From contig DGHF01000070.1 of NCBI GenBank assembly GCA_002392545.1, positions 1 to 6,438 on the forward strand: a stretch of DNA of 6,438 nucleotides, in the 5' to 3' direction. Numbering within the stretch: the stretch's first letter is position 1; the number at the start of each line of letters is the position of its first letter. Below, piece after piece: positions 1 through 5,965 of the stretch. Source of the stretch: Ruminococcus sp. UBA3855. Lineage in GTDB: Bacteria > Bacillota > Clostridia > Oscillospirales > Ruminococcaceae. Made by a program: the position numbers and the translations under genes. The notes under the pieces are model-generated. The model was given only the letters and a program-made list of their open reading frames with translations. It was not told the DNA's origin and did no database searches.

Positions 1-268
1 GGCAAAGAAAAAAGCGTCCGGAAAAGGCAGAAAAAGACCGCTCCGCTACATCAAAAAACATATCATCAATGCCGAAGAAATGAAAAGTCGCATTCACGGC
101 GGGAGTAATTTCCAGCGTCATGCACTTGTCTGGTATGTGATGGGGCATTGGCGCAAATATGCAAACGGGAAAAAGATATTCATTCAGTCGTACTGGAAAG
201 GTGCGCTCCGTGACCTGAAAAACGGCGAAATCCGTGAAAGAGAAATTGTTCTGGAGGAGAATGTATGA
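1..268 (+). CDS. 3' end of a small unrecognised phage protein
   Basis: The frame is open from the window's left edge (first whole codon at base 2) and stops at TGA 266-268, so at least 88 residues are coded here and the true start probably lies upstream. An internal ATG at 80 would give 62 residues, but no good ribosome binding site precedes it, and the upstream codons give a plausible lysine/arginine-rich start (AKKKASGKGRKRPLRY). The C-terminal half carries a V-x-GHWR motif, about ten residues, then KKIFIQSYWKG. I recall this 'GHWR ... KG' pattern from small hypothetical proteins of prophages and other mobile elements, but I know no function. The basic start suggests nucleic-acid contact, which is only inference. 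Its stop overlaps the start of the primase-helicase gene (ATGA), so the two are probably translationally coupled. Confidence 0.72.
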   Translation, partial: AKKKASGKGRKRPLRYIKKHIINAEEMKSRIHGGSNFQRHALVWYVMGHWRKYANGKKIFIQSYWKGALRDLKNGEIREREIVLEENV

Positions 269-2511
269 AATTTACTTTATATACTGCCGACTGCACCGGA
301 AATCCCAAGAATACAGTGTATCCGTTTGAAACGGTGATTGCTTCTGCTGATGACATGAAGAAGGCTGTCGGCTTTGACCATGTATGTGCGAAATATAAGA
401 ACAGCCGCCGTTCCAATGATAACTTTATCACTTCTGATGTAGTTTCCGTGGAATGCGATAACGACCACAGCGACAAGCCAGATGACTGGATTACTCCGCA
501 GATGCTGGAAGATGAGCTGTCCGGTGTGAATTTTGTCATTGTCAGCAGTCGTCATAACATGAAGCCGAAAGGCAAAAAATCCGCAAGACCACGTTTTCAT
601 ATGTTCTTTCCGACAGGTGTCTGCACCAGTGCAGATGCCTGTGCGGAACTGAAACAGCGGATTTACAAGGAATTTTCGTTTTTTGACAGCAAGGCTCTCG
701 ATGCCGCACGTTTTTATTTCGGCTGTCAGGCAGATGAAGTTCTCTGGCATGAAGGCGATATGACAATCGAGGATTATTTATTTTTCATGCAGGATAGTGT
801 TCAGGCAATTCCGCAGGGACAGCGTAATAATACTTTATCACGATTTGCCGGACGTGCAGTCAAGCGTTTTGGTGCGACCGACAAAGCCTATGAGGTTTTT
901 ATGCGTGAAGCCTCCAAATGTGACCCGCCTCTGAGCGATGACGAATTGTCCTCTATCTGGAACAGTGCCTGCCGTTTTGCGAAAAAGGTACAGTCGCAAA
1001 AAGGCTATGTTCCGCCCGATGAATACGAAGAAATGCACCAGACGCTCAAGCCGGATGACTATTCCGACATCGGTCAGGCTCGTGTCATTGCAAGGGAATA
1101 CGGCGATGAACTGATGCACACCTCTGCTACGGATATTCTCCGATATAACGGCACATTCTGGGAGGAATCCAGACAAAAAGCAGTCGGTGCGGTCATTGAG
1201 TTTCTGGACTTGCAGCTTGCCGATGCGGAACAGCAGTACGCTGATGCTTTGCAGGCACTTGTCAATACAGGTCTGACCGAAAGTGAAATTGTATCGGGCG
1301 GGAAAAAGTTTGCAAACAGTCTCGATGAGGAACAGGCGAAGCTGTATCAGATTTTCCTCAATAAAAGGACATATCTTGCATTTGTTATGAAACGCAGGGA
1401 TATGAAATACATCCTGTCTGCAATGCAGGCACTCAAGCCGATGATTGACTGCCCCGTGACGGAACTCGACAGCGACCCCTATCTGCTGAATACGCCCTCT
1501 GCGACTTTTGATGTCAGACTTGGGTTGCTGGGAGAACTCAATCATGACCCTGCCAATAAAATCACAAAAGTAACGGCTTTTGACCCATCTGATAAAGGAA
1601 AAGACCTGTGGCTTGATGCCCTTGATGAATTTTTCTGCAAAGATGCTGAACTGATTGAATACGTTCAGCGAATGATGGGACTCAGCATTCTTGGAAAAGT
1701 CTTTATTGAGGCACTTTTGATTTTGTACGGCGAAGGCGGAAACGGAAAGTCCACGTTCGGCAATGCGGTATTAAAGTCGCTCGGCAGATACGGCGGCGTT
1801 ATCTCCGCCGATGCCCTGACCGTAGGCTGTAAGCGAAATGTCAAGCCGGAATTAGCCGAAGCGAAGGGAAAAAGAATCCTGATTGCTGCTGAATTGGAAG
1901 AAGGCATGAGACTCAATACCAGCATCGTGAAACAGCTCTGTTCCACCGATGAAATCGAGGCTGAGAAAAAATACAAAGACCCTTTCAATTTTACACCGAC
2001 ACATACCCTTCTTTTGTACACCAATCACCTGCCGAAAATCGGTGCGACTGATGATGGTATCTGGCGCAGACTGATTGTGATTCCGTTTAATGCCAAAATT
2101 AAGCCGAAAAAGGACATCAAGAATTATGCCGATTATCTCGTGGAAAATGCCGGAGAGTATATCATCAAATGGCTGATTGAGGGTGCGGAGAAAATTATCA
2201 ATGCCGATTTCCGCATTGATACTCCGCAGTGTGTACAGGATGCAATTGGAGCATACCGTACTGCGAATGACTGGCTGGCTCACTTTATGGAGGAATGCTG
2301 TGAAACCGGAAATGGTCTGGAAACAAAATCAGGTGAACTGTATCAGGAATACCGTGCTTTTTGCCTGAGAACGGGTGAGTATACCAGAAGCACAAGTGAC
2401 TTTTACACTGAACTTGAAAAACGTGGTTACAAAAAAGTCAGAAGACATGGAGGAAGATATATTCTTGGATTAAAAATCCGTGACACTGATGATTTTGCAG
2501 AAACCACATAA
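265..2511 (+). CDS. Phage primase-helicase (AEP primase, PriCT-1-like, D5-type SF3 helicase)
   Basis: A 748-residue replication protein expected to prime DNA synthesis and unwind the phage template as a hexamer. Residues 1-170 look like an archaeo-eukaryotic-type primase: an acidic metal-binding motif ECDND (63-67), an S-x-H motif SRH (95-97) followed by ARPRFHMFF, and D146 in ALDAARFYFG. Residues 184-243 resemble PriCT-1 (GQRNNTLSRFAGR ... CDPPLSDDEL). About 270-480 fits the D5 N-terminal region. The SF3 helicase core follows: Walker A GEGGNGKST (489-497), motif B ILIAAELEE (538-546), motif C LLLYTNHLP (582-590) with N587, and the arginine finger IWRRLIVIPF (R601/R602). A C-terminal winged-helix-like segment (about 650-735) probably binds DNA. 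The ATG at 265 follows GGAGG (253-257) at 7 nt and overlaps the upstream stop. All key residues appear intact. It is sometimes annotated as a P4-type primase or virulence-associated E protein. Confidence 0.93.
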   Translation: MKFTLYTADCTGNPKNTVYPFETVIASADDMKKAVGFDHVCAKYKNSRRSNDNFITSDVVSVECDNDHSDKPDDWITPQMLEDELSGVNFVIVSSRHNMKPKGKKSARPRFHMFFPTGVCTSADACAELKQRIYKEFSFFDSKALDAARFYFGCQADEVLWHEGDMTIEDYLFFMQDSVQAIPQGQRNNTLSRFAGRAVKRFGATDKAYEVFMREASKCDPPLSDDELSSIWNSACRFAKKVQSQKGYVPPDEYEEMHQTLKPDDYSDIGQARVIAREYGDELMHTSATDILRYNGTFWEESRQKAVGAVIEFLDLQLADAEQQYADALQALVNTGLTESEIVSGGKKFANSLDEEQAKLYQIFLNKRTYLAFVMKRRDMKYILSAMQALKPMIDCPVTELDSDPYLLNTPSATFDVRLGLLGELNHDPANKITKVTAFDPSDKGKDLWLDALDEFFCKDAELIEYVQRMMGLSILGKVFIEALLILYGEGGNGKSTFGNAVLKSLGRYGGVISADALTVGCKRNVKPELAEAKGKRILIAAELEEGMRLNTSIVKQLCSTDEIEAEKKYKDPFNFTPTHTLLLYTNHLPKIGATDDGIWRRLIVIPFNAKIKPKKDIKNYADYLVENAGEYIIKWLIEGAEKIINADFRIDTPQCVQDAIGAYRTANDWLAHFMEECCETGNGLETKSGELYQEYRAFCLRTGEYTRSTSDFYTELEKRGYKKVRRHGGRYILGLKIRDTDDFAETT

Positions 2512-2530
2512 TATAGGCAAAAATCGTTAA

Positions 2531-2640
2531 AGTGTGTCAGTCGTGTCACTCCTGTACTAAAACCCCCTTTAGGGCAGAAAAATATATAAAATTTTAGTAT
2601 ATAGAAGAGTTTGGTCAGAGAGTGGCACGAGTGACACGCC
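2531..2640. repeat. Inverted pair of 20-bp arms with GTGTCA-type half-sites (candidate replication origin)
   Basis: The left arm (2531-2550) and the reverse complement of the right arm (2621-2640) match at 16 of 20 positions. The longest perfect stretch is 10 bp, CGTGTCACTC at 2542-2551 against its complement at 2629-2638. Each arm holds two GTGTCA-like hexamers 9 bp apart: 2534-2539 and 2543-2548 on the left, 2632-2637 and the variant 2623-2628 on the right, in opposite orientation. The arms flank an AT-rich segment in the only sizeable gap of the replication module, directly after the primase-helicase gene. P4-type primase-helicases are known to bind iterated sites at their own origin, so an origin is the best guess. 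A repressor operator or an RNA structure is possible. The repeat is seen directly; the function is inferred. Confidence 0.6.
2576..2605. other. AT-rich core between the inverted arms, possible unwinding element
   Basis: About 30 bases made almost wholly of A and T, containing the 10-bp palindrome TAAAATTTTA (2587-2596) and runs of ATATAT. It also forms one side of an 8-bp inverted repeat, TACTAAAA (2555-2562) with TTTTAGTA (2592-2599). It lies near the middle of the larger inverted pair. Such a tract would melt easily and suits a DNA unwinding element. I found no -35 / -10 pair at sensible spacing here that would make it a convincing promoter. Confidence 0.4.
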
Positions 2641-2650
2641 TAATCAAAAA

Positions 2651-2656
2651 AGGAGG
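2651..2656 (+). promoter_or_regulatory. Ribosome binding site that fixes the GTG start at 2664
   Basis: AGGAGG lies 7 nt before GTG 2664. The same frame stays open back to a GTG at 2622, but that codon lies inside the right inverted arm and has no good ribosome binding site, so 2664 is preferred. Confidence 0.8.
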
Positions 2657-2663
2657 ATATACC

Positions 2664-2900
2664 GTGACTTTTTACACATTTATGATGAGGACTCACCTTC
2701 ACAATGATGACACACCTAAAGGCAGACTTGCCAGAAGCATGAAAAGCAGCAAGGACAGGTTTCCGAAGAACGGCAGAGGAAAATATACCGGCTGGCACCG
2801 CCTGATTCGCTGCTATCTGGAACGCACCAATGCCGATGATGAAATTCTCATCGCCTTTGAAGAAAGCTGGGAGGAATACGTCACTTGCGAGAAAAAGTAA
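2664..2900 (+). CDS. YozE-like small protein (SAM-like helical fold)
   Basis: A 78-residue protein starting at GTG. It matches the pattern I know from Bacillus YozE and related proteins (YozE_SAM_like, formerly UPF0346): an FYTFMM start (residues 3-8), DTPKGRLARSM (16-26), DRFPKN (31-36), then an I-x-x-YLE-type segment (IRCYLERTNADDE, 48-60) and a closing FEESWEEY (65-72) corresponding to the family's F-D-E-A-W-x-x-Y. The family is a small helical bundle of unknown function. The SAM-like fold suggests binding of protein or nucleic acid, but nothing is proven. It is the first gene after the inverted arms, and its end overlaps the start of the VRR-NUC gene by 16 nt, so it belongs to the same transcript. 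No signal peptide or membrane segment is seen. Cytoplasmic location is inferred. Confidence 0.78.
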   Translation: MTFYTFMMRTHLHNDDTPKGRLARSMKSSKDRFPKNGRGKYTGWHRLIRCYLERTNADDEILIAFEESWEEYVTCEKK

Positions 2901-3166
2901 TTGAACAGAAATTCCGTCAAGCCGTGAAAGCACACGGCGGACTTGCCTTGAAATTCGCCTCTCCCGGATTTGACGGAATGCCGGACAGACTGGCACTTCT
3001 GCCAAATGGAAAGATTGCCTTTGTGGAAGTTAAGACCACAGGCGAAAAGCCTCGACCCTTACAGCTTGCAAGGCACAGGCTTTTAAGGCAGTTAGGCTTT
3101 AAGGTTTATGTTCTGGACAATGTCAGCCAGATTGGAGGGATGATTGATGAAATACAGTCCTCATGA
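2885..3166 (+). CDS. VRR-NUC domain nuclease
   Basis: A 93-residue stand-alone VRR-NUC protein, a PD-(D/E)XK-type fold found in phage nucleases and at the C-terminus of the DNA repair nuclease FAN1. The visible catalytic pattern is E7 in an N-terminal helix, D34 in GFDGMPDRL (28-36), E48-x-K50 in AFVEVKT (45-51), and Q60 in PRPLQ (56-60). This is a complete active-site set, so cutting of branched or flapped DNA is plausible. The start chosen is TTG 2885, because GGAGG (2870-2874) lies 10 nt upstream and the N-terminal MREKVIEQKF is typical of the family. No better ATG or GTG exists in frame. It overlaps the gene before it by 16 nt and the helicase after it by 20 nt. That tight coupling suggests nuclease and helicase are made together and may work on the same replication or recombination intermediates. 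Confidence 0.9.
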   Translation: MREKVIEQKFRQAVKAHGGLALKFASPGFDGMPDRLALLPNGKIAFVEVKTTGEKPRPLQLARHRLLRQLGFKVYVLDNVSQIGGMIDEIQSS

Positions 3167-4529
3167 GTATCAGAAATTTGCAGTTGAGTTTATCAAAAAT
3201 CATCCAGTTTCTGCGATATTCCTTGACTGTGGTCTTGGAAAGACCGTCACTACACTGACAGCAATCAACGACCTGTTATTTGACAGCTTTGAAATCAGCA
3301 AAGTGCTTGTAATCGCTCCGCTGAGAGTCGCCCGTGACACATGGTCAGCAGAAATTGAAAAATGGGAGCATCTGAATTTGTTGACATACAGCGTGGCAGT
3401 CGGCACAGCCGAAGAACGGCTAACAGCACTCCGGAAGCAAGCCGATATTTATATTATCAACCGTGAAAACATTCAATGGATGATTGAAGAAAGCGGTATC
3501 AGATTTAATTATGACATGATAATTATTGATGAACTTTCCAGCTTTAAGAATCATCAGACCAGACGGTTCAAAGCCCTGATGAAAGTTAGACCGAAAGTCA
3601 AACGCATTGTAGGTCTGACTGGAACGCCTTCAAGTAATGGCTTGATGGATTTATATGCAGAGTTCCGACTGCTGGATATGGGAAAACGGCTCGGCAGATT
3701 TATCGGACAATACAGAAATACTTACTTCAAACCCGACAAGCGGAATGGCATGATAGTGTATTCCTATAAACCTCTGCCAACTGCCGAAAATGAAATCTAT
3801 CAGAAAATCTCCGATATTACAATTTCCATGAAAGCGACTGATTACCTCAAAATGCCGGAACTGGTCGTGAGCGAATATACTGTATCTCTCTCCGATAATG
3901 AAAAACAGAAATACAGCGATTTCCGCAAGGAGCTGATTCTTGAACTTCCAGATGGCGAAATTACAGCCGCCAATGCCGCAAGTCTCAGCAATAAACTCTC
4001 TCAGATGGCAAACGGTACAATTTATACAGATGATAAAACTATTATTCCCATTCATGAAAGAAAGCTTGATGCATTGGAAGACATCATCGAAGCCGCAAAC
4101 GGAAAATCTGTTCTTGTCGCCTACTGGTTCAAGCACGACCTTGAGAGAATCAAGGACAGGCTTCATAAATTGCATATTCCATTCAGCACAATGGACAGCT
4201 CCGACAGTATCCGAAAATGGAACAGTGGACAGCTTCCGGTAGCTCTGATACATCCTGCCTCTGCCGGACATGGGCTGAATCTGCAATCAGGCGGAAATTG
4301 TCTGGTGTGGTTCGGGCTGACATGGAGTCTGGAACTGTATCAGCAGACCAATGCCCGACTCTGGCGACAAGGGCAGAAAGCCGAAACTGTCGTGATTCAG
4401 CACATTGTCACCAAAGGTACAATTGATGAGCGAATTTTAAAGGCTTTGCAGGAAAAGGACAGACAGCAGTCAGCATTGATGGAGGCTGTTAAGGCAGAAT
4501 TGGAGGACTCGCATGGAACACCAATATGA
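3147..4529 (+). CDS. SNF2-like superfamily 2 DNA helicase / translocase
   Basis: A 460-residue ATP-dependent DNA translocase of the compact phage SNF2 type. The sequence shows a Q-motif-like PHEYQ (5-9), Walker A LDCGLGKT (26-33), motif Ia VLVIAPLRV (53-61), a DEAH-variant motif II IIIDELSS (125-132), motif III GLTGTPSSNG (156-165), and in the second RecA-like lobe motif V SAGHGLNLQ (372-380) and motif VI QTNARLWRQGQ (400-410). All motor motifs are present, so an active ATPase is expected. ATG 3147 is chosen over the in-frame TTG at 3144 because GGAGG (3134-3138) then lies 8 nt away and MKY-x-PH-x-YQ is the usual start. Helicases of this type often follow a VRR-NUC gene in Firmicute prophages. 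Branch migration or fork remodelling is a reasonable but unproven role. The C-terminus (about 430-460) is a short charged tail, with no accessory domain. Confidence 0.92.
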   Translation: MKYSPHEYQKFAVEFIKNHPVSAIFLDCGLGKTVTTLTAINDLLFDSFEISKVLVIAPLRVARDTWSAEIEKWEHLNLLTYSVAVGTAEERLTALRKQADIYIINRENIQWMIEESGIRFNYDMIIIDELSSFKNHQTRRFKALMKVRPKVKRIVGLTGTPSSNGLMDLYAEFRLLDMGKRLGRFIGQYRNTYFKPDKRNGMIVYSYKPLPTAENEIYQKISDITISMKATDYLKMPELVVSEYTVSLSDNEKQKYSDFRKELILELPDGEITAANAASLSNKLSQMANGTIYTDDKTIIPIHERKLDALEDIIEAANGKSVLVAYWFKHDLERIKDRLHKLHIPFSTMDSSDSIRKWNSGQLPVALIHPASAGHGLNLQSGGNCLVWFGLTWSLELYQQTNARLWRQGQKAETVVIQHIVTKGTIDERILKALQEKDRQQSALMEAVKAELEDSHGTPI

Positions 4530-4722
4530 ATTGTTATCAGCGGCAATTGTTGAGAGGGCTTTGCTGGATTACCGCCTTGCCAAGAAAAATATCAGAAAAA
4601 ATTATGATGTAGCTTCTGCAAGGGAACGAATCCGTGATGTTGAGAAATTCCTGAAATCATCATGGTTTGGAATCCTTTCTGACCTTGACGGCAGAAAACT
4701 GCTGGAACTGTTGGAAGAATGA
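4513..4722 (+). CDS. Small phage protein of unknown function
   Basis: A 69-residue protein whose ATG at 4513 lies inside the end of the helicase gene (17-nt overlap), with GGAGG at 4502-4506, 6 nt upstream. It looks mostly helical: a first helix around IVERALLDYRLAKKNIRK (12-29), then a charged helix REROID-like in character (ARERIRDVEKFLKSSWF, 35-51) and a closing SDLDGRKLLELLEE. The W-F followed by L-x-D-L-DG pattern is one I recall from small proteins in the same place in other prophages, always near the helicase, but no function is known to me. No metal-binding cysteines, signal peptide or membrane segment are seen. Its position suggests a helper of the replication proteins or a host-takeover factor, which is guesswork. 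Its stop TGA at 4720-4722 comes 14 nt before the next gene's start. Confidence 0.7.
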   Translation: MEHQYELLSAAIVERALLDYRLAKKNIRKNYDVASARERIRDVEKFLKSSWFGILSDLDGRKLLELLEE

Positions 4723-4723
4723 A

Positions 4724-4730
4724 AAGGAGG
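4724..4730 (+). promoter_or_regulatory. Ribosome binding site that fixes the ATG start at 4737
   Basis: AAGGAGG lies 6 nt before ATG 4737. An in-frame ATG at 4719 would place this site inside the coding region and has no comparable site of its own, so 4737 is the likelier start. Confidence 0.82.
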
Positions 4731-4736
4731 GTATCT

Positions 4737-5492
4737 ATGACCAAACAAGAAATCTATGCTGAAATTCTGACCGCCATATCTTTGCTGAAAGATACAAAAG
4801 CAGCGGAATACTGGCAAAAATGCCTTAAAACAGACAATCTGACGGGAAAGTTAATCCGGAAATCCATTCTTTTTTCTGATGATGTGGCAACTACCCTGTA
4901 TGCCCTGAAAATTGACCTTGAAAGGGATATGCAGGCAGAACAGGCAAGAAAAAGCGACAGGAAAAATTATGCAGTGGTCAGCCGTTTCATGAAAAAATGC
5001 CATGACCAGTATCTCTTTTCAAAGCCTGCCCTTTCAGTGGCACATGAGCGTGACGGACGGTTCTTTCTCTGTACACCCTATGTTTTTTACTTATCAAAGC
5101 ATTCTGAAGGTCTGATTTTTGCACCAGAGGACAGAAAGGAAGAACTCGAAAAAGATATTGACGGTCTGTATGATAACATTGCAAATCATTTTGATACCAA
5201 CGGCACAGTTTACAAAATCCCCTATACTATCGCACAGCTTAAGGCATGGAAAAAATCCAACGGCAGGCAGAAGATTCCGTTTTCTGTCGGCTATGCACTG
5301 CCCCTCACAAAACAGGGAGAACAGCACTATGCTGCCGTGAATACCGACTATCTGATTACAGCAATGGAAATCACAGGTTCGGATATACTGCTGACTGACG
5401 ACAGATATCACCTTGCTATGGAAAATGCTGATGGTGACCGTGTTGGTATGATGTGTGTCCGTGGCACATCACCTGAATTTCAGAAGATTTGA
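4737..5492 (+). CDS. Phage protein of unknown function with a possible sliding-clamp-like C-terminal part
   Basis: A 251-residue protein starting at ATG 4737. Residues 1-80 look helical and charged. From about 95 on the pattern changes to alternating short strands and helices: ALSVAHERDGRFFLCTPYVFYL (98-119), then KIPYTIAQLKAWKKS (160-174), and finally HYAAVNTDYLITAMEITGSDILLTDD ... GDRVGMMCVR (197-242). This last stretch recalls the C-terminal domain of the bacterial DNA polymerase III beta clamp, with its N-x-x-YL-x-x-AL helix, a strand, and a closing 'PVR' (here MMCVR). The match is by eye and weak. The protein is much shorter than a three-domain beta clamp (about 370 residues). Its place in a replication operon fits a clamp or polymerase helper, but unknown function is the safe label. 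It has no signal peptide or membrane segment. Its stop is 14 nt before the next start. Confidence 0.7.
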   Translation: MTKQEIYAEILTAISLLKDTKAAEYWQKCLKTDNLTGKLIRKSILFSDDVATTLYALKIDLERDMQAEQARKSDRKNYAVVSRFMKKCHDQYLFSKPALSVAHERDGRFFLCTPYVFYLSKHSEGLIFAPEDRKEELEKDIDGLYDNIANHFDTNGTVYKIPYTIAQLKAWKKSNGRQKIPFSVGYALPLTKQGEQHYAAVNTDYLITAMEITGSDILLTDDRYHLAMENADGDRVGMMCVRGTSPEFQKI

Positions 5493-5506
5493 TGGAGGGA
5501 AAGAAA

Positions 5507-5911
5507 ATGACAGCAAAAGAATACTGGAACAAGGCAGAACAGCTCCGCAAGCGTATCAACCGCAAAATACATGAAATCTATGTTCTGCGTCAGAGAGCCG
5601 AAGGCATGAACGGCATAGGCATGAGCGATATGCCGAAAACTGTCTCCCCAGAGCCGAATAAAATTGAAAACGCTGTTTGTAAAATTATTACGCTGGAAGA
5701 GGAAATCAGAGAAACGCAGGAAGAATATGATACTCTTGTTATGAATATGCAAAACTGTATACAGCAGATAGAGGATGAAGATGCCCGTGACCTCCTGATG
5801 AAACGTTACATCGAATTCAAGCCGTGGCAGGATATTATGTGTGAAATGGGATATAGTGAATCATCATGTTACAGACTTCACAGGACAGGATTGTCAGCAT
5901 TAAAAAGTTAG
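5507..5911 (+). CDS. DUF1492-type protein, sigma-70 region-4-like regulator
   Basis: A 134-residue protein with a long charged helical first half, probably a coiled coil (EYWNKAEQLRKRINRKIHEI, 5-24, and KIITLEEEIRETQEEYDTLV, 59-78). The C-terminal segment from about 88 to 134 looks like a sigma region 4 helix-turn-helix: EDARDLLMKRYIEFKPWQDIMCEMGYSES-type spacing, with R100-Y101 and W107 at the usual places and a recognition helix around SESSCYRLHRTGLSAL. This is the DUF1492 pattern common at the end of replication modules in Firmicute prophages, where RinA/ArpU-type relatives switch on late genes. ATG 5507 is chosen because GGAGGG (5494-5499) lies 7 nt upstream. In-frame TTG 5489 and ATG 5492 precede that site and were set aside. 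It sits directly before the promoter region at 5918-5963, which it may control. That link is inferred. Confidence 0.82.
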   Translation: MTAKEYWNKAEQLRKRINRKIHEIYVLRQRAEGMNGIGMSDMPKTVSPEPNKIENAVCKIITLEEEIRETQEEYDTLVMNMQNCIQQIEDEDARDLLMKRYIEFKPWQDIMCEMGYSESSCYRLHRTGLSALKS

Positions 5912-5917
5912 TAGTTC

Positions 5918-5934
5918 GTGACAGTTACAGACAC
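5918..5934. promoter_or_regulatory. 17-bp dyad abutting the promoter, candidate regulator site
   Basis: GTGACAGTTACAGACAC is an imperfect palindrome: six of eight base pairs are symmetric about the central T (5926). Its last base directly precedes the -35 hexamer. The centre falls about 44 bases before the presumed transcription start, a usual place for an activator contacting RNA polymerase. The flanking DUF1492-type protein is the obvious candidate to bind it. The symmetry is seen; the role is inferred. Confidence 0.5.
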
Positions 5935-5963
5935 TTGCAAAAAGCTAAATAATGTGCTATAAT
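5935..5963 (+). promoter_or_regulatory. Extended -10 sigma-A-type promoter
   Basis: A TTGCAA -35 element (5935-5940, four of six consensus bases) and a perfect TATAAT -10 (5958-5963) are 17 bp apart, the ideal spacing. TG at 5955-5956 gives an extended -10 (TGC-TATAAT). Transcription should start near 5970-5971. It is the only clearly recognisable promoter in the window and directs transcription into the leader hairpin and the second regulator gene. Confidence 0.85.
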
Positions 5964-5965
5964 GT

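Noticed and set aside
180..2283. Several long minus-strand frames opposite the primase-helicase, up to 235 codons
   Set aside because: They lie opposite a protein with all its family motifs, their translations resemble no family, and they lack good ribosome binding sites. They are shadows.
2177..2368. A 63-codon + strand frame within the primase-helicase gene
   Set aside because: It lies entirely inside the coding region in another frame, without a convincing ribosome binding site or a recognisable product.
2563..2575. Possible terminator CCC-TTTA-GGG after the primase-helicase gene
   Set aside because: At most four pairs with a 2-nt loop and no U-run after it. Too weak to terminate.
2622..2663. 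Upstream extension of the YozE-like gene to GTG 2622
   Set aside because: The added 14 residues match nothing in the family, and the strong AGGAGG at 2651-2656 points to GTG 2664.
2396..2677. Near-identical stretches GTGACTTTTACAC (2396-2408) and GTGACTTTTTACAC (2664-2677)
   Set aside because: Both encode similar residues (FYT) in unrelated proteins and differ by one base in length. Probably chance, though both lie near the origin-like region.
3651..4286. A 211-codon minus-strand frame opposite the helicase
   Set aside because: It covers helicase coding sequence with intact motifs on the + strand, and its translation shows no domain pattern.
3940..4426. Two overlapping + strand frames (100 and 69 codons) within the helicase gene
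   Set aside because: They are out-of-frame readings of helicase sequence that is fully accounted for by motifs V and VI.
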